A DNA stretch of 64,000 bases from Fennellomyces sp. T-0311 (lineage: Eukaryota; Mucoromycota; Mucoromycetes; Mucorales; Lichtheimiaceae), in contig JALLLT010000041.1 of NCBI GenBank assembly GCA_025266875.1, forward strand, positions 124,001 to 188,000, given 5' to 3'. The notes under the pieces are model-generated. The model made no database searches, was not told the origin of the DNA, and saw only the letters and a list, made by a program, of their open reading frames with translations. The translations under genes were made by a program, and so were the position numbers. Of the stretch, positions 26,312-38,961 are shown piece after piece. The first letter of the stretch is position 1; every line of letters begins with the position of its first letter.

Positions 26312-27653
26312 GTGATTGATCCAGCACTATTGTCAGATGTGATTGAAAGAGTCTACAAGACGATCAAGGTTCAAGCTTATTTGGAAGCAATCAGATACGC
26401 AACCAGTGCAATATGCTTGACTGTTTCCAGGGTATGGAGGCGACTCACAATATCGAGTTGTAAAAGCCTGTGGAGAGAGCTGTCAATATCCGACAATGCC
26501 CTCATTAGTGCCAGATTTACTAATATATTACCATACATTGCTCACCATATTTAACACCTTACAAACAATTCCGGATCGAAGGGAATTCGTAAAACCTGCT
26601 TTGAAAATATGCTTGAAGGGTCGCTCACTGACATCCGGCCACTAAAAATGATACTAATAGAGGATGCTATCAATAATCTTTTGCTTACATAATTTTGCAT
26701 TGCGTAGTTGGGGCGTTCCACGCGAAGTCTACGTCCACAGCTTGTAATACTTTCACAAGCTCTTTTCAGGGCGTGACGGACCTCAGTTTTGATTTTCAAC
26801 AAACCACCACCCAACCACTTTTGCAGGTGTGCTCCTGGCTTGCTACTCGGCTATAAAGTTAGTATACATCATCCGATCCCAAATGTCTAACAGGGTCGGT
26901 AATCTTCCAAATTTAAAAAAAAATCACACGCTTTTCAGCCTGCAGTTGAAGGCGAAGTTTACCTTTGCGTCAAGTACTAAAGTGGTCATGGAGCGGTGCC
27001 CAAAGTTTCGATGTCTTGTGATAGACGAGTTTAAGTACTACCTAAGGCGCAGAATGGATACTAACTCAATGAATGCTATCAAAGCTACCGCCAGTCTTGA
27101 AGTTATTGACTACCGCAATTATGTGTCCGGCACAGTTCCAGAGTTGCAAGAATTGGCTACTAGGTCAACTAGATTACATCTGTTCTTATGAAACTCGGCC
27201 TTACGCAAATCATATCATTCCTCCATTGCAATATGAAAAGCACTGGAGATTGTGGATATGAGTGCTTTTCCAAGTCAACCAAAAACTCCACTTCAGAAAT
27301 TATATGTTACATATCAAAGATTCAAACTCGAAAGGTGGACCACCGTGACGCTCAGGGAAACTGATAGTATTGTGCAGTCGCTTATGCTGCAATTGATTCC
27401 AGAGACGTCTTCCCTTAATATCCTATATATACTGTATACTGACAACACAGTCGAGGTCGCCAATACCATCATAAATTTAACTCCTCCCGGAAAACTTTGT
27501 ATCTATCTCCCTGCTACTCCTTATGGCGGCAACGCGAGCTTAATGGGATTGTTCGACAGATACCCAAAAATTTCTGAAACTCAGCGGTCCTTTCAAGTCA
27601 TTAACATCGAGGCTACAGATCTCCAATTTCCGATGGAGTACGTGCTTCTTTGA
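26312..27653 (+). pseudogene. Broken F-box/LRR-type gene
   Basis: The plus strand starts with an F-box-like block (DPALLSDVIERVYKTIK, then ICLTVSRVWRRLTISSCKSL and LWRELSISDN) that stops at 26552. Leucine-rich-like pieces follow in other frames: VMERCPKFRCLVIDEFKYYL (26829-27191) and LQKLYVTYQRFKLERWTTV, LQLIPETSSLNILYILY (27252-27653). The spacing and order fit an F-box followed by LRRs, but stops and frame changes at about 26.55, 26.8 and 27.2 kb cannot all be removed by evident introns. I read it as a decaying relative of the copies at 22.4 and 36 kb. Confidence 0.55.
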
Positions 27654-28380
27654 GTGGTATTAAAGCTTTGCAAGAAGCATAGTTGGAGGATCTAATGCTT
27701 GTCACAGATATGGAGATGCCGGATTTGTGCAAAAAATGAAGCCGCAATTGACTTTTACGACTAAGAAGACAAAAAGTGCTGAAAGCATGGAGTAGCTTAC
27801 AGGTGTTTTCCATTTGAATAACGGACATCATTAATATATCTTGATTAGAGTCTTCAACTACACTTTTACGGTTGTCAAACTTTTATTCTTATGGTTTGTG
27901 CGCAATGGTTTTTAATAGCATAGTCCATAAGAAATAGCGTTTCTTTTGCTTATACATACGTAAGACTTGCAACAAGGGAGCTCTTACTATTCTCCTTGAT
28001 GGAGCCGGAAGAATCGAAAAGATAGATAGAAGTACCCATCGCCGCTTCTCTGAGTCATTTTACCCTCGTCTTTCTTCTATTACATAGCACACAGCTATAG
28101 TGATACGTTTGTCACCACGTATTATTGCTACTTGCATACGTATCAGTAATGCATCCCTTTTCTGGACCATATGCCTGTAGTCGTTAAGCGTCATTTCTTT
28201 CGGCACTATGTTAATAAAGCAAAAACTCAGGTTTTTTTAACGAGAGGTAATGGCTTCTTGGTGATGAAACTACTCAGAGCTGGGTGTAACCTAAGCAACC
28301 AAGCAAGGAGTTTTAAAAGTTTTTTCTTATGTGAAATTGTTGAAGCTTTTCTTTTTGTTCGAGGCCGAAGCACGTTTGAC
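27654..28380. other. Upstream region of SYO1
   Basis: Mostly non-coding. The frame of the next gene stays open upstream to about 28171 without looking conserved, so the SYO1 start is placed at 28381. A microsatellite or gene is not seen. Confidence 0.55.
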
Positions 28381-31064
28381 ATGGGCAAGCAGTCAGTTAG
28401 TAAACGCGGAAAACGTCGTTCGAATGCGATCGGTGCACGAGTCAATGCCGGTGTTCAAGAAGGCATGAATGACCAAACTCCTCAACCGGATCAGGTCTTG
28501 CCTGTTATTCAAAAGGTATATAGAAATAGAGGTTAGATCTCGGTTGTTGGATCAAGACTGAACGACTTCATACGGTAGCTGTCGAATCCCGATGCCAATG
28601 AACGCGCCTGGGCTGCAGCTTGTGTGTCCAACCTGGTCATGGCAGGTCCCTCGGTACGCAAACTCATGCTATCAAAGGGCACGGTGCCTCTTCTGTTGGC
28701 ACTCTTGTCAGACGAGCAGTACGAAGTATTGGAGGAATCTATGGGTGCCTTGAGGTTTGATTTGAGCGATGGGATGGTATATGTAGATACTGAGCTTCTT
28801 GCAGAAACCTTGTATCTGTCGATCCTGAAGTCGCCAAAGAGTACTACAAGCGCGATATCCTCACCCCTCTATCCGTTTTGCTTCCAAAGGTTAGTTGCAT
28901 GATACGTGGTATTTTTTTTATTCGCAAACTCAACTGAAGATGGGTAGATCTCGCATACGATCGATCTTGTTCTGCAGAAGGCGCCATACACGGATGAAGG
29001 TGATGAGGGCAGACGTCGCACGATTTGGGACCTCGCCGAGAACTTCATTTACGTAATCTGGAGCATTTGGTTAGTGGAGCAGACTGGTGGATAGGATATA
29101 TATGACTAATACATGGAACAGTGAGGCATCCGATAAGTATATCAAGGCGGTGAATCGACTGAACATCATTTCGTTCTTGATCTCCTTTTTGTCGTCGGCT
29201 GATCAATGTCCTACGCACGTTGTCGTTGCTGCCGGCCAATGCTTGACTACGTTGACGGATAACAACAAAGATATCAACATTGAATTCCAAAACCGTCCCG
29301 AGTATGTCAAGATGCTCCAAGATATCCTTTCCAAATTCCAGGATCAGTCTATGATTCTGGTCCGCGTGCTGGCTTGTGGTATGTAAAACGAGATGAGGGG
29401 GACAATACGAGAGATTAACGGGTTACGCTTTTATAATAGCAATCCTGTGCAACATCCGTGAAGTGGTTGAAGTAACTGAATCTTGGGAAGAACGACAAGA
29501 CAGCCATAATGAACTTAACAAGGCAATTCTGCCAATTTTGGCGGCGTCGCTGAACTTTGACATTCAAGAGGCGGCCGAAAAGGCAATTGCAGCCGCAAAA
29601 AGTGGCGTGAGTAATGGAAACTGTTTCATATGCGCCCGCATTATCTCACCATGGAAAATGAATCGTAGAACGTGACACAGCACCAAGACACGGGTGATAT
29701 TGCACCTAGACCAAAGCAGGCATTGTCAAAAGAAGAAGTAAGTTGTGAGAATCGCGGCCCAGGAAGTGGGATTTAGTGCTCACAGCACGTGACTAGTTGT
29801 ACATCCAAAGCGTCGAAGAACGCCTTTCGACTTTGCAACTGTCGCTCGAATTGCTTGCTGATATTTGTGGCACCGACGATTCAGAAGGTTAGTTCGCAAA
29901 ACGATAAAATATCTTTGCGGTTATTAAGCCCGTAATTAGAGGATGGCTGGGAGGATGCTGATGAAGATATGGGTGATGACGAGCCCGTGGAGGAAGAAGT
30001 GACTGAAGAAAACGTGGACGAGCTCTTTAAAAATGGAGAACAACTTGATCAAAAGACGTCCAATGCTGTTGATGATGCACTTGTCCGTTCCAACCCAATC
30101 CTTGGTGCATTTATCAATGACATTTCGCCACAATTGATCCGGTTAGCAACGCTTACTCCTCTTTCATTGCCTGCGGAGCCTATTGCACCTACCATATCGG
30201 ATGCTATCGTGCTGACACACCAACGTGCCCTGGAATGTTTCAACAACTTCTTGCTCGCTATGGCCGAATTGCCTTCCAAATTCTGGTTTAAGGAACATCG
30301 GTCAGATGCTTGCCAAGCGTGGCGCTGGTTGTTCAACTTGGCTAATCAGGCTGGTGCTGCCCAACCTAGCCAGGCACGTGATGACCTTATCGAGGTCATT
30401 GTTGGCTGTCTTTGGTCTCTTGGACGTGGTCTTGGCCAAGATATCGTAAGTCGATTGTATACTCTGACTATGTTCAAAAGGTCGCTAATTGCCCTCCTAT
30501 TAGCCCGTGGAGACATCAGATGTTACATCTCTTTTTGGAGCTTATCATGCCACATCATCCGAATCTATGCGTGTGAAGATTGTTGGCTGTCTTGGCCCCA
30601 TTGCCATGCGACAAGGTGCGATCGAAGTCAACAAGGTATCCTTCTAAATTACACATGCGTTAATTAGCATTAAACTTAGCGCACAATCAAATTAGGAAAT
30701 CGGAAGCTTCTTTATGGAAGTGCTGAAGAATGTGACCACTCGGCAGACCACAGCTGCTGTTGCAGTAGAGGCGTTGAACTGCATTTTCGATGTGTACAGC
30801 GATTGCGCATTCGACTATGATCTGCCAGTGTTTATTCAAGGCAACTTTTTATTACAACTCAAAGTTCTTGTTCCCACCATTCGCACTATGGTAAGATAAA
30901 GGCTTACAAATGGCGGTGCACAAAGGATAACTGAACGTATTTTTCTCTCATAGACCAAAACCGTAGACCGAAGAAAAAACTTTGATCTGCGCTCCAGAAG
31001 CGACGAAGCGCTCATGAACCTCGTGGCCTTTAATAAGTACAAAGCCAATGAGAAGCGCCAATAA
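28381..31064 (+). CDS. SYO1: Symportin-1 (Syo1/HEATR3), importer of ribosomal proteins Rpl5 and Rpl11
   Basis: ARM/HEAT-repeat adaptor that carries uL18 (Rpl5) and uL5 (Rpl11) to the nucleus with Kap104 for 5S RNP assembly. Twelve exons (28381-28515, 28579-28754, 28805-28889, 28948-29069, 29122-29378, 29440-29606, 29669-29737, 29797-29887, 29940-30445, 30504-30635, 30696-30890, 30954-31064) encode 681 residues, near the family length. The start MGKQSVSKRGKRRSNA gives the basic N-terminus expected of the PY-NLS-type import signal. ARM repeats are visible at NPDANERAWAAACVSNLVM and EVLEESMGALRNLS. A central acidic loop (EEDGWEDADEDMGDDEPVEE) precedes the C-terminal HEAT repeats. Frame intact. 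Confidence 0.9.
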
Positions 31065-32055
31065 GTAGCATAAAAAATGTAGAATATCTCCCGCCTTTTT
31101 TCCCCCACTTTCCCGTTTGCATACATCAATAATAATTACTCCAAAGCATGAATTTTCCTGTACTGATCAAAGAAGTCCCTCTCCGCCTCATCGTTTAACC
31201 AACACTGCTTGTCGGGATTTACGGAGCAAGTCGGAAAGCAACGCTTGGTCGGCTTCTGACAGGTTTTTGATCCCACTACAAAAATACTGGAAATTGCCCG
31301 TGAGAACTTCCCGATCCCGTCGCTGAGGGAATGTGGCTGTGAACTGAGTAAACGGGAATCATGTGCGGCGCACAACGGGATGGGATTGTGACTAAGCAGT
31401 CCCTTTGGTCCCTACGAGTGCTCCAAATTAGGATACTGAGGGAAAGCCAGTAACACGGTGCGGTATTCCTCCCCAATAACTCGCTTTAAATTGCCCACAC
31501 AGTTAATTGCAATTGTTTCCAACGATGCCTTACGTAATTTTTCGTCACTGGGTACGCACAATAACAGCCTAGGTGAGAAAACGGACCCTTACGTCCCTAC
31601 TTTTCAGTGCGTTTTTGCTTATTCAGTCCAGTTACCCCCATCAATTCCCATCTCATCACCTCAGCCCTGATAATCGGACAACAACGACTTCTTTTATGCG
31701 TACGTCACATCAGCCGTGGGAATAAGCTTTATTTTTATGCCAGCCCTCAACTCCCCCAAAACCTTCGATTCAATATCTTCCTGATCCACCTAGAACTCGG
31801 AACATGGGGAGAAAGCGGGGAATACATGTGATCATGACCCAGCAATTCCGAACGATGCGGGGTAGTAGTCCGCGCAAACAGGCTTCTTTTTTATATATTC
31901 TAGGTATAACGAAATTTGTTTTGACCTGATTGGATTACATCTGTGTTCCACTGTTTGCCAACAAATATAGTAGTGGTCCACCACCCCACTCTTTCTTTTT
32001 TCGTTTACCCCTTCTTTCACTCCACCATCACTTTTTTTCTCGCCTGCTCTTCATC
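31065..32055. other. Intergenic region, promoter of the WRKY-like gene
   Basis: About 1 kb with no supported gene. The last 100 bases before 32056 are rich in C and T, common for fungal 5' leaders. Confidence 0.55.
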
Positions 32056-33365
32056 ATGATACCAACAGACGGAAACAATAACACCAGCAGTAACATCTTC
32101 AACTGGGGTGCTACGTCCAGAAGACTGCCGGCAGTCTTGACACCTTCAACAGAAACCAACTCGTCACTCGAGGATATCATTCGACAATACAGCAGGAAAC
32201 CAGAATTACTGGAACTGATACTTATGAGCAAGGTCCAAGAAGACCGTCGACGAGCAGAAGAAGCAAAGTTGCGAAGCAAAGAGATAGACTATATCCTGCA
32301 GAAAGAGCAACACCCGTCAACACCGCCGTCCCCAGAACTGCAACCTCAGCATCATCACCGCCGCTCTTTGCCGTCCTTGCCAGCTATCATGGACCTCGAC
32401 AAAAATACTTCTATACCTTATCGCTCTCCCTCGCTTACAAGCTCATCCTTTGGGTCACCACGATCCACACCCGAACATGGACCTGCCACTTCACCAAGGC
32501 AGCGGGAAGAGCATATGACTTCAACTTTGCTTCATCCTACGACTACCGATCGATTATTACCGACGATTCTGCCAGCCAATACTTCACCGGAAAGACCCGC
32601 TTCTCCTGTGGTCTCAGCAAGTCAAGAAATCCGCCAACTCTTAGCTTCTCGAAAGAGGTAAATATCAGTTGCTTTCTCTGGACCCCCGCATTATATACGG
32701 GAGTGGAAAAAAGTAAAAACATTGTCACTAACATGTGAACGTTTGAAAAACAGGCTATCGAGCAGTGGACCGTCGCCAAACGAGCCTTATGCTTACAATA
32801 GCAATCCACCTTTGCAACTACCTATGTCTCAAGAAAACGAACATAGGGATAAGCGACGAAGTTTGCAGGAAGAGAGCATCAACAACCTAAGTCAAGAAAA
32901 CAAAACACACATATATCATTATTATTACGGTCCGAATCCGCCCAACAAGCTACCTCTACCACCTGCACCGCAGTCTACTATGACTGCTGCATCTTCTATG
33001 TCTAATATCCCAAACCCAATACAAAACCGACCATTCGCAAAGCGAAGAAGACGAGAAATGCAAGCGATTACTATGATCATTGAAACTCGTGAATTCCCTT
33101 ACAATGACGATTATTTATGGAAGAACAACGGAAACACAATCCATAAGGGCTCCGGCAACAAAAGCATATACTACAAATGCGCAAACAACCAAAAGGTAAG
33201 CCAAAAAGAAAAGCACGTTCCGAATGTTTTTTGTTGACTTTTTTGAAACAGGGTTGTCCTGTCAACAAAACAGTTACGTTCAAAGACAATGGCGAATACT
33301 TGATCAAGTACAGGGGAAAACACCTCGACGACTGTAGTCGAATAAAACGAGTTGTTGATGTATAA
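32056..33365 (+). CDS. Putative transcription factor with WRKY/GCM-like zinc domain
   Basis: Three exons (32056-32657, 32754-33195, 33252-33365) encode 385 residues. The long N-terminal part is Ser/Pro/His-rich and disordered, with a nuclear-type basic patch (FAKRRRREMQ) before the C-terminal domain. That domain reads NDDYLWKNNGNTIHKG, SIYYKCANNQKGCPVNKTV, then EYLIKYRGKHLDDC. The order W-K-x-x-G, YYKC, GCPV-K, YxIxYxGxH is that of the WRKY zinc fold (C-C-H-C/H), but the plant signature WRKYGQK is WKNNGNT here and the last zinc ligand is Cys three residues after His. WRKY, WRKY-GCM1 and FLYWCH domains are related, and this could belong to any of them. DNA binding is inferred. The start at 32056 was chosen as the first ATG after a CT-rich leader. 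Confidence 0.7.
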
Positions 33366-33499
33366 GCAACGACGCCCATTTTTTTTTACCATTATTTCTG
33401 TGTATTCTCTCTGTACCTCTTGGAACTTTCAAAAAAACTTTTACGGCGATATAACCAAACGGGGAACTTCGCGATGAGCCGACGTTACGGAGCTATTCT

Positions 33500-33930
33500 T
33501 TCTCACGACAACCTTTTTTCTTTCACAGTAACTCATTCACCTATTTTGAGGCTTGTCGGAAACTACACACATGTTTGGCTATATCAGGTAACATCAGCAA
33601 TTACAGGCGTGTAAGCACCATTTGCCTATTGAGGCAGCGAATCATTAGCGTTCGTTGGCTGGCTATTTGTTTTTTCACGGATGATAAATAACGCGTTCCA
33701 TGATATTTTATATATAGGTCAAAACTAATATGCGTAGCGTTGTTTTTGGAACAGGCTATCCAAAGGATAAAAGCCCATCAAGTACCACCAACTAATTTAA
33801 TCAACAAAACCGAGGAAAAGGATCCATCCGTTTGGTTAGCAAAGAGTTGGGCCCCGCAAAACTGCGGTGCACCGGAAAGTCTGTTAGTCAACCTATTGGA
33901 AACTAAAATAATTCCGCACGCCACAGGGGT
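33500..33930 (+). other. Two exon-like segments of unknown origin
   Basis: Two stretches with good splice signals lie just after the WRKY-like gene: 33529-33587 (acceptor TTTCACAG, ends before GTAACA) and 33755-33928 (acceptor GGAACAG, ends before GTACGT). The second reads AIQRIKAHQVPPTNLINKTE and continues WLAKSWAPQNCGAPESLL, which is protein-like. I cannot join them into a complete gene or recognise the product. It may be an uncharacterised gene, an alternative 3' end of the previous gene or a relic. Confidence 0.25.
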
Positions 33931-35999
33931 ACGTGTTCATAATTTACTGGCTTTTTTCCCAGCCGAAAAAAAAGTAGCATTGATAATTTACTTGTTATAA
34001 CGTTTCGTTTGATGGGAATCGTGTGACAGATTCTTTAGATTCTGTTTTACACCCGCTTGTGAGTCACTAACGTGGGTATAATCAGCGCTCGCGATAAAGC
34101 TTTAATTCTATATCAAAAAAAAATTACTTTACCTTGGATAAATGTTCTCAGAGCCTACGTTATCGAAAAATCAGCTGCTTCACTAGAAGGTAGAAGATCA
34201 GCAGACGATGGTCCAACTTTTTGCGTGGGCAAAAAAGAGAGTAAAACTCGAGGTAGTGGTCTCACTTTTGTTCCAATTATTTCATTTGCGAAGAAGGCTT
34301 CCCATTTTCTCCCACAATGTGCATAACTACTCATAGCTTGATTTGATAGCTTTTTGAAAAATAAAGTACGTTAACTGGTGCTTTGCATTGATAACGTTGT
34401 ACTCTTGGGGTAATGATAATCTTTTTTGATTTGATAATGTAACAATGGTATCATTATGATAATCTTTCACGTTATTGGCTGTATTACTTTTTTAGAAGCA
34501 ATATCCTTTTATTGCTATGGTCTAATGGCGCAGATCGGATAGAATTGACTACTATTATGCAAAGACAGCACATCTCCACTTCAGTTTGAAGGATTTCCAC
34601 TTTAGGAAATGGGAAGTTCTTCCCGTGGAAGGACGATTTACCGTTAAAGGAAAACAAAACGCTTCCCGTGGGTTCCAGTGCCCACACTGTATATCTCTGT
34701 AACAAACAGTGAACAATGGATCTGGGGGTGTGTAACTATGGCTCGATCCAAAAGATCTTGCAAGACACTCCACAAGATATACTTTACGTAGAGGCACTTC
34801 ACAAATTTTAGAAATACTCTGATCAAAAAATGTAGTCTCAACCTCCGTACACATATATGTAAACCATTTCAAATAATATTGTTTTCTCACACGGTACATA
34901 CGCTATTTTTGACCTAGTAGTACCCTGAACAATCACAGAAGACTATTCTCTTACTGATTTTGCATAGTTTCATACCTAATTTTACACATGCAGAGCGGAC
35001 ATACTGTTGTAAAACCAGCGGGCAGATAGCCGCCGCTTTTCACCGCGATAAGGCATTGATGCTTACATAATACTCTTACTACATATTCACAGACGGTTAG
35101 TAGTAACTAAAAGTCATTCGATACATGTTGCTTTTTTTTGGCGGAGGTAAATTCGCATTGGTGCGAAATAATTCTTTCAGTGTCGCGCGGGTATCTGCCT
35201 GGTTAAATTTGTACTGATCAGATGGCTTACGTACCAATGAAAATGCGGTGACTAGGCGGTCACTAAGCGGCAATTTAGCGGAAAGCTAGAAAGCTAGATG
35301 GATGTCTTTCTTGCATAATTGAAATGAAATAGAGCTAGTGATGGATTTTATACATAGCAATAGTTTTTCTATTTTTTTAATAGCCTAGTGAAGGCAACGA
35401 TGTTATATAAACGGTTACATATCATCCATTATATAGACACGGGTATTTTATTCAGCATGCTACTGACTGCTAGGTTGTATACCTATGGCTGGATTTTCCG
35501 GTGAGGTAGCTGTCCTCGCAAGCATCTTGTACCGCAGTGACCCATGAGAATGTATGGCGCGAGTTCCACCAGTGAATGACGCCACATTGACAAATCAGGT
35601 AATCCTGTTCCCAGGATACGTATGCCGTCGTACAACTTTTTTTATTAGGTGGAAATCAATTAATGCTTCTATAAAGCTGAAAAGAAACGAATTGTTATAA
35701 GCATAGTACACTTACTCGATTCTAATAATCTAATCCTGCTTGTATATTGTGATGAGTAACAGTAGTATAATTCTAGAAAATTGATTTTATGCAAGCAGCA
35801 CGCCATATCTCTTAACTGTCAAAAGCCGATACAAAGCTAGCACATACGCACGGCGATATGAATCTGAACTAAAACTAGAAGCGGTAACGCGTCGCTACCT
35901 ATCTGCTAACACATAAGAAGAAGAGATTCTATATTCCAAGTGGAATATCATAACTAAAGATATGTGCATAGCCTTGTTACCTTGACCACCACCAACTAC
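33931..35999. other. Intergenic region
   Basis: AT-rich, with short frames in both strands; none supported as a gene. Confidence 0.5.
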
Positions 36000-38202
36000 C
36001 AGCTGAGAAGCATGTACTATTATTCGTTAGTTTGGTCAAGCTTCAAACAAGCTTATCTGGATTAGACTTAATAATAAATATATTCGATACCAAATTCATA
36101 CAGTCTATACGATATATTGGTGGAGGCAAGAAAGTTACCAACACAATGCTTAAAATGCTATATGACCAGACAAAATACTTCCCAAAAAAGATGGCTTTCA
36201 ACCACACATTATGTATCCGAGTATCTCGAAATTTAATGTGGCCAATTATACTCGAAGCGTAAGCTGTTGATGTTATTAGCGATTCATGCACAAGGTAGTA
36301 CAAAAGCAGTTTGTGTCAGATTGATAAGGCTCGTTCGGTCATCACTTATACACTCAATTTTCGCAGGTCAATTATTGTCCTTTTATTTCTTCACATCATG
36401 ACCATCGATGGTACCACTGACATTAGCTCCATAATGCATGGTTGATGCGGAATTCCGGCAGCATTATCCAGAGACATTGTGCTGGGGATCTTTTCTTTGA
36501 ACCTTGATCAGCTAAATTGTCTTGCGTGCATGACCGTTAGTTGTGAATAGTACAATGGGCCCCCAGAGTACACGCAAATGATATAGAGAGTATTACTGTT
36601 AGATGCACGAGATCTGGCCTCAAATCACCAACGCTGTGAACGGTGCATTGGCAAACACATCAAACATATCACTTCGATCTACCAAAACAAAACTGAAGAA
36701 GGGCAATCACATATCTTGACGCAAATGTTTCTGAACTGCGACTTTACTGAACTCAAAACGCGCGACATGCATAAAATGGCTACAGAAGCAACGATGTACT
36801 TTCTGACATCCTTACTGATTTAGAGCTCGAGCTGTGGGAGTTGGCAAATCAAGATATGTTCTCCGGTTCACTGAATGCTCTGCCAATGGGTTTAACATAT
36901 TTGAATTGAAAGAATTTCGAACTTACATATCACTGCCGTACCTACCCAAGGGATGTCCAGAGCTTACGCACTGTGCTAGAAAGCCGGGCACCTTTTTCCC
37001 AACCGTTGCACTGCTTCATCGGTGAATGTTCATAGATGTTGTACCGCTTCTACGGGAGAGAGTTTCACAGCAATAACTTTTATGTCAACATCAATACACT
37101 ATTTTCATGATGTCCAAAAATGTCATTCTATACAGCTGGGAGCTGGAGCTGCCCCGAGCAGGTGAACTGGAAGAGAATGCCGGTGACTACACCATTGGTA
37201 ACGATGAACTTTGCTACTTCAGTGTGAGAACTCATGAATCCAACGTGGATGTTCGGTATTACTGGGAGCTCAAGAGACGTTGGAATATATATCCATTGCT
37301 CACTTGCCTGACGGTGACGAAACTGATTGGTGTTCAATGATCGAATTGCTCCGGGTGCCAAAGCTACGTAAACTAGTTCTTCATGAATTTTTTTAGATGG
37401 AGACTCCTATTATGCTTAATGCTGCCCTACTGTTGAATTTCTCAACAACCATAGTTCCGCCTTGGATGTACTCAACTTTGGTTCCAGCGCTAACATAGTG
37501 TTAAATGTACTCAGTATACATTTCATACTGTGCATCAACTATTACGTTTACACTTCTCGAGCTTGTGCTTTGATGGTGAGCGTTATTTTGCGCATTTTTT
37601 GGACTACTCCCTATTTTCGAACATCTGGATGTTGACACACCGGTACAGTACCATTGAACTAACAATGAGATATTCTGGCGGACCAGAGGCGTCCAAGTAT
37701 CTTTAAGTATTCTTTCGGGTATGCTTTGTAATTCGATCTTGTGAGCAATGACACAGCGAGGAATGCAAAGAGCTTAGAGGTTGTCAAGCTCTCAAACAGT
37801 CTACAAAAAAGATCATTGGATCCTACTCACTACGAGCACTTGCGACGATTCCAACTTTAAGATGTCTTGATGTGCGACTTGATCAGTAATTAGTGCAGGA
37901 TGAACAGCTGTTTGATTTTATCAGAACGCTTGATGAAGCAAGCGCTATTGAAGATATTGACATTAAGAAATGTCGATCATCTGCCACTTGCCATTTTCGA
38001 CGCATTCACAATACTTCCCGTCCTCAAAACGCTTTTGTTCTTTAAAAGCAAACACCGATTCACACGTCATATATGGGTGAACAAAGATGCTCTACTGCAA
38101 ATGCTACGCAACGGTCAAAATGAAGTACCACTTCACTTCAATATGCCGTTGAAATCGCAGATAATGGCAAGTTGCTCACGCGTGGTCAGGTCTTTGCATT
38201 GA
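36000..38202 (+). pseudogene. Broken F-box/LRR-type gene, third copy
   Basis: Protein-like pieces are scattered through stops and frame changes on the plus strand: LCIRVSRNLMWPIILEA, which matches the end of an F-box (about 36.2 kb), CERCIGKHIKHITSIYQ (36.6 kb), YYWELKRRWNIYPLLTCLTV (37.3 kb), and a final frame (37900-38202) with LKILTLRNVDHLPLAIFDAF and WVNKDALLQMLRNGQN. The last piece is clearly similar to the C-terminal part of the 22.4 kb gene (LKIRNVSQLSFAVLDALTEL and CVDKECLQQLLSKSPN). Too many interruptions for introns, so a dead copy. Confidence 0.65.
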
Positions 38203-38961
38203 TAAATGACGAAATAACATACTCCGTTAATAGCTTCAAAGGCTTTTAGAATCTTATTGGATAGGTTATCCTAGGAGTGGCAGGGAACTAGGCTTTCTCG
38301 TTACGTATCGAATATATTGTACAGGGATTAATTAGATTAATTTTTTCACCACATGATACATTAGTAGCCCACTCACTTTATGCAAGTACCACGAATCAAA
38401 TATATGACATATCAAATATTGTATTGTTTCCAAATGATTCAGTCACAAACCAAAATTCTGCTATGTGGTTACCCGATAAAACAAAATAGCATCTTTGCAA
38501 ACTTGAACATATTACGTAAAAATGAGCTTCTGAAATAGCGGATATACATACAGTGACATTATCGCCGCCGTCATACGTATGTATATATTTTTTCGACTAC
38601 CTGCAAGTAACAATGAGCTGTTTGTGATGATATGATTGGTAGTAGCGGAATGGTTATATCCTGTACCAGATTGGTTGCTGGTGATGGCAATCATAGTAGC
38701 ATTTGGTCGACGTCCTCAGTTGACCTTTATTCACTGACAAAGTTAATAGGCACGTAATGAGAACGAACAGTATATTGCGGTGAAAATAGTGAGTAGTTAA
38801 TATACCATGCGATGACAGTCGATGTGTTGTTACGAAAATCAACAATAGTTAAGAATAAGGGGAATGGATGCTAGTTTCGATGTACAAGTGGAGAGATAAG
38901 AACAGGAGAAAAACACAATGCAATATACAAATGATAGGAATAAGTAAGTTGGTGACTTTTT
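38203..38961. other. Intergenic region
   Basis: AT-rich 3' flanks of two neighbours; nothing recognised. Confidence 0.6.

Noticed and set aside
28171..28380. In-frame upstream extension of SYO1
   Set aside because: The added 70 residues look like translated leader sequence, whereas MGKQSVSKRGKRRSN at 28381 fits the family start.
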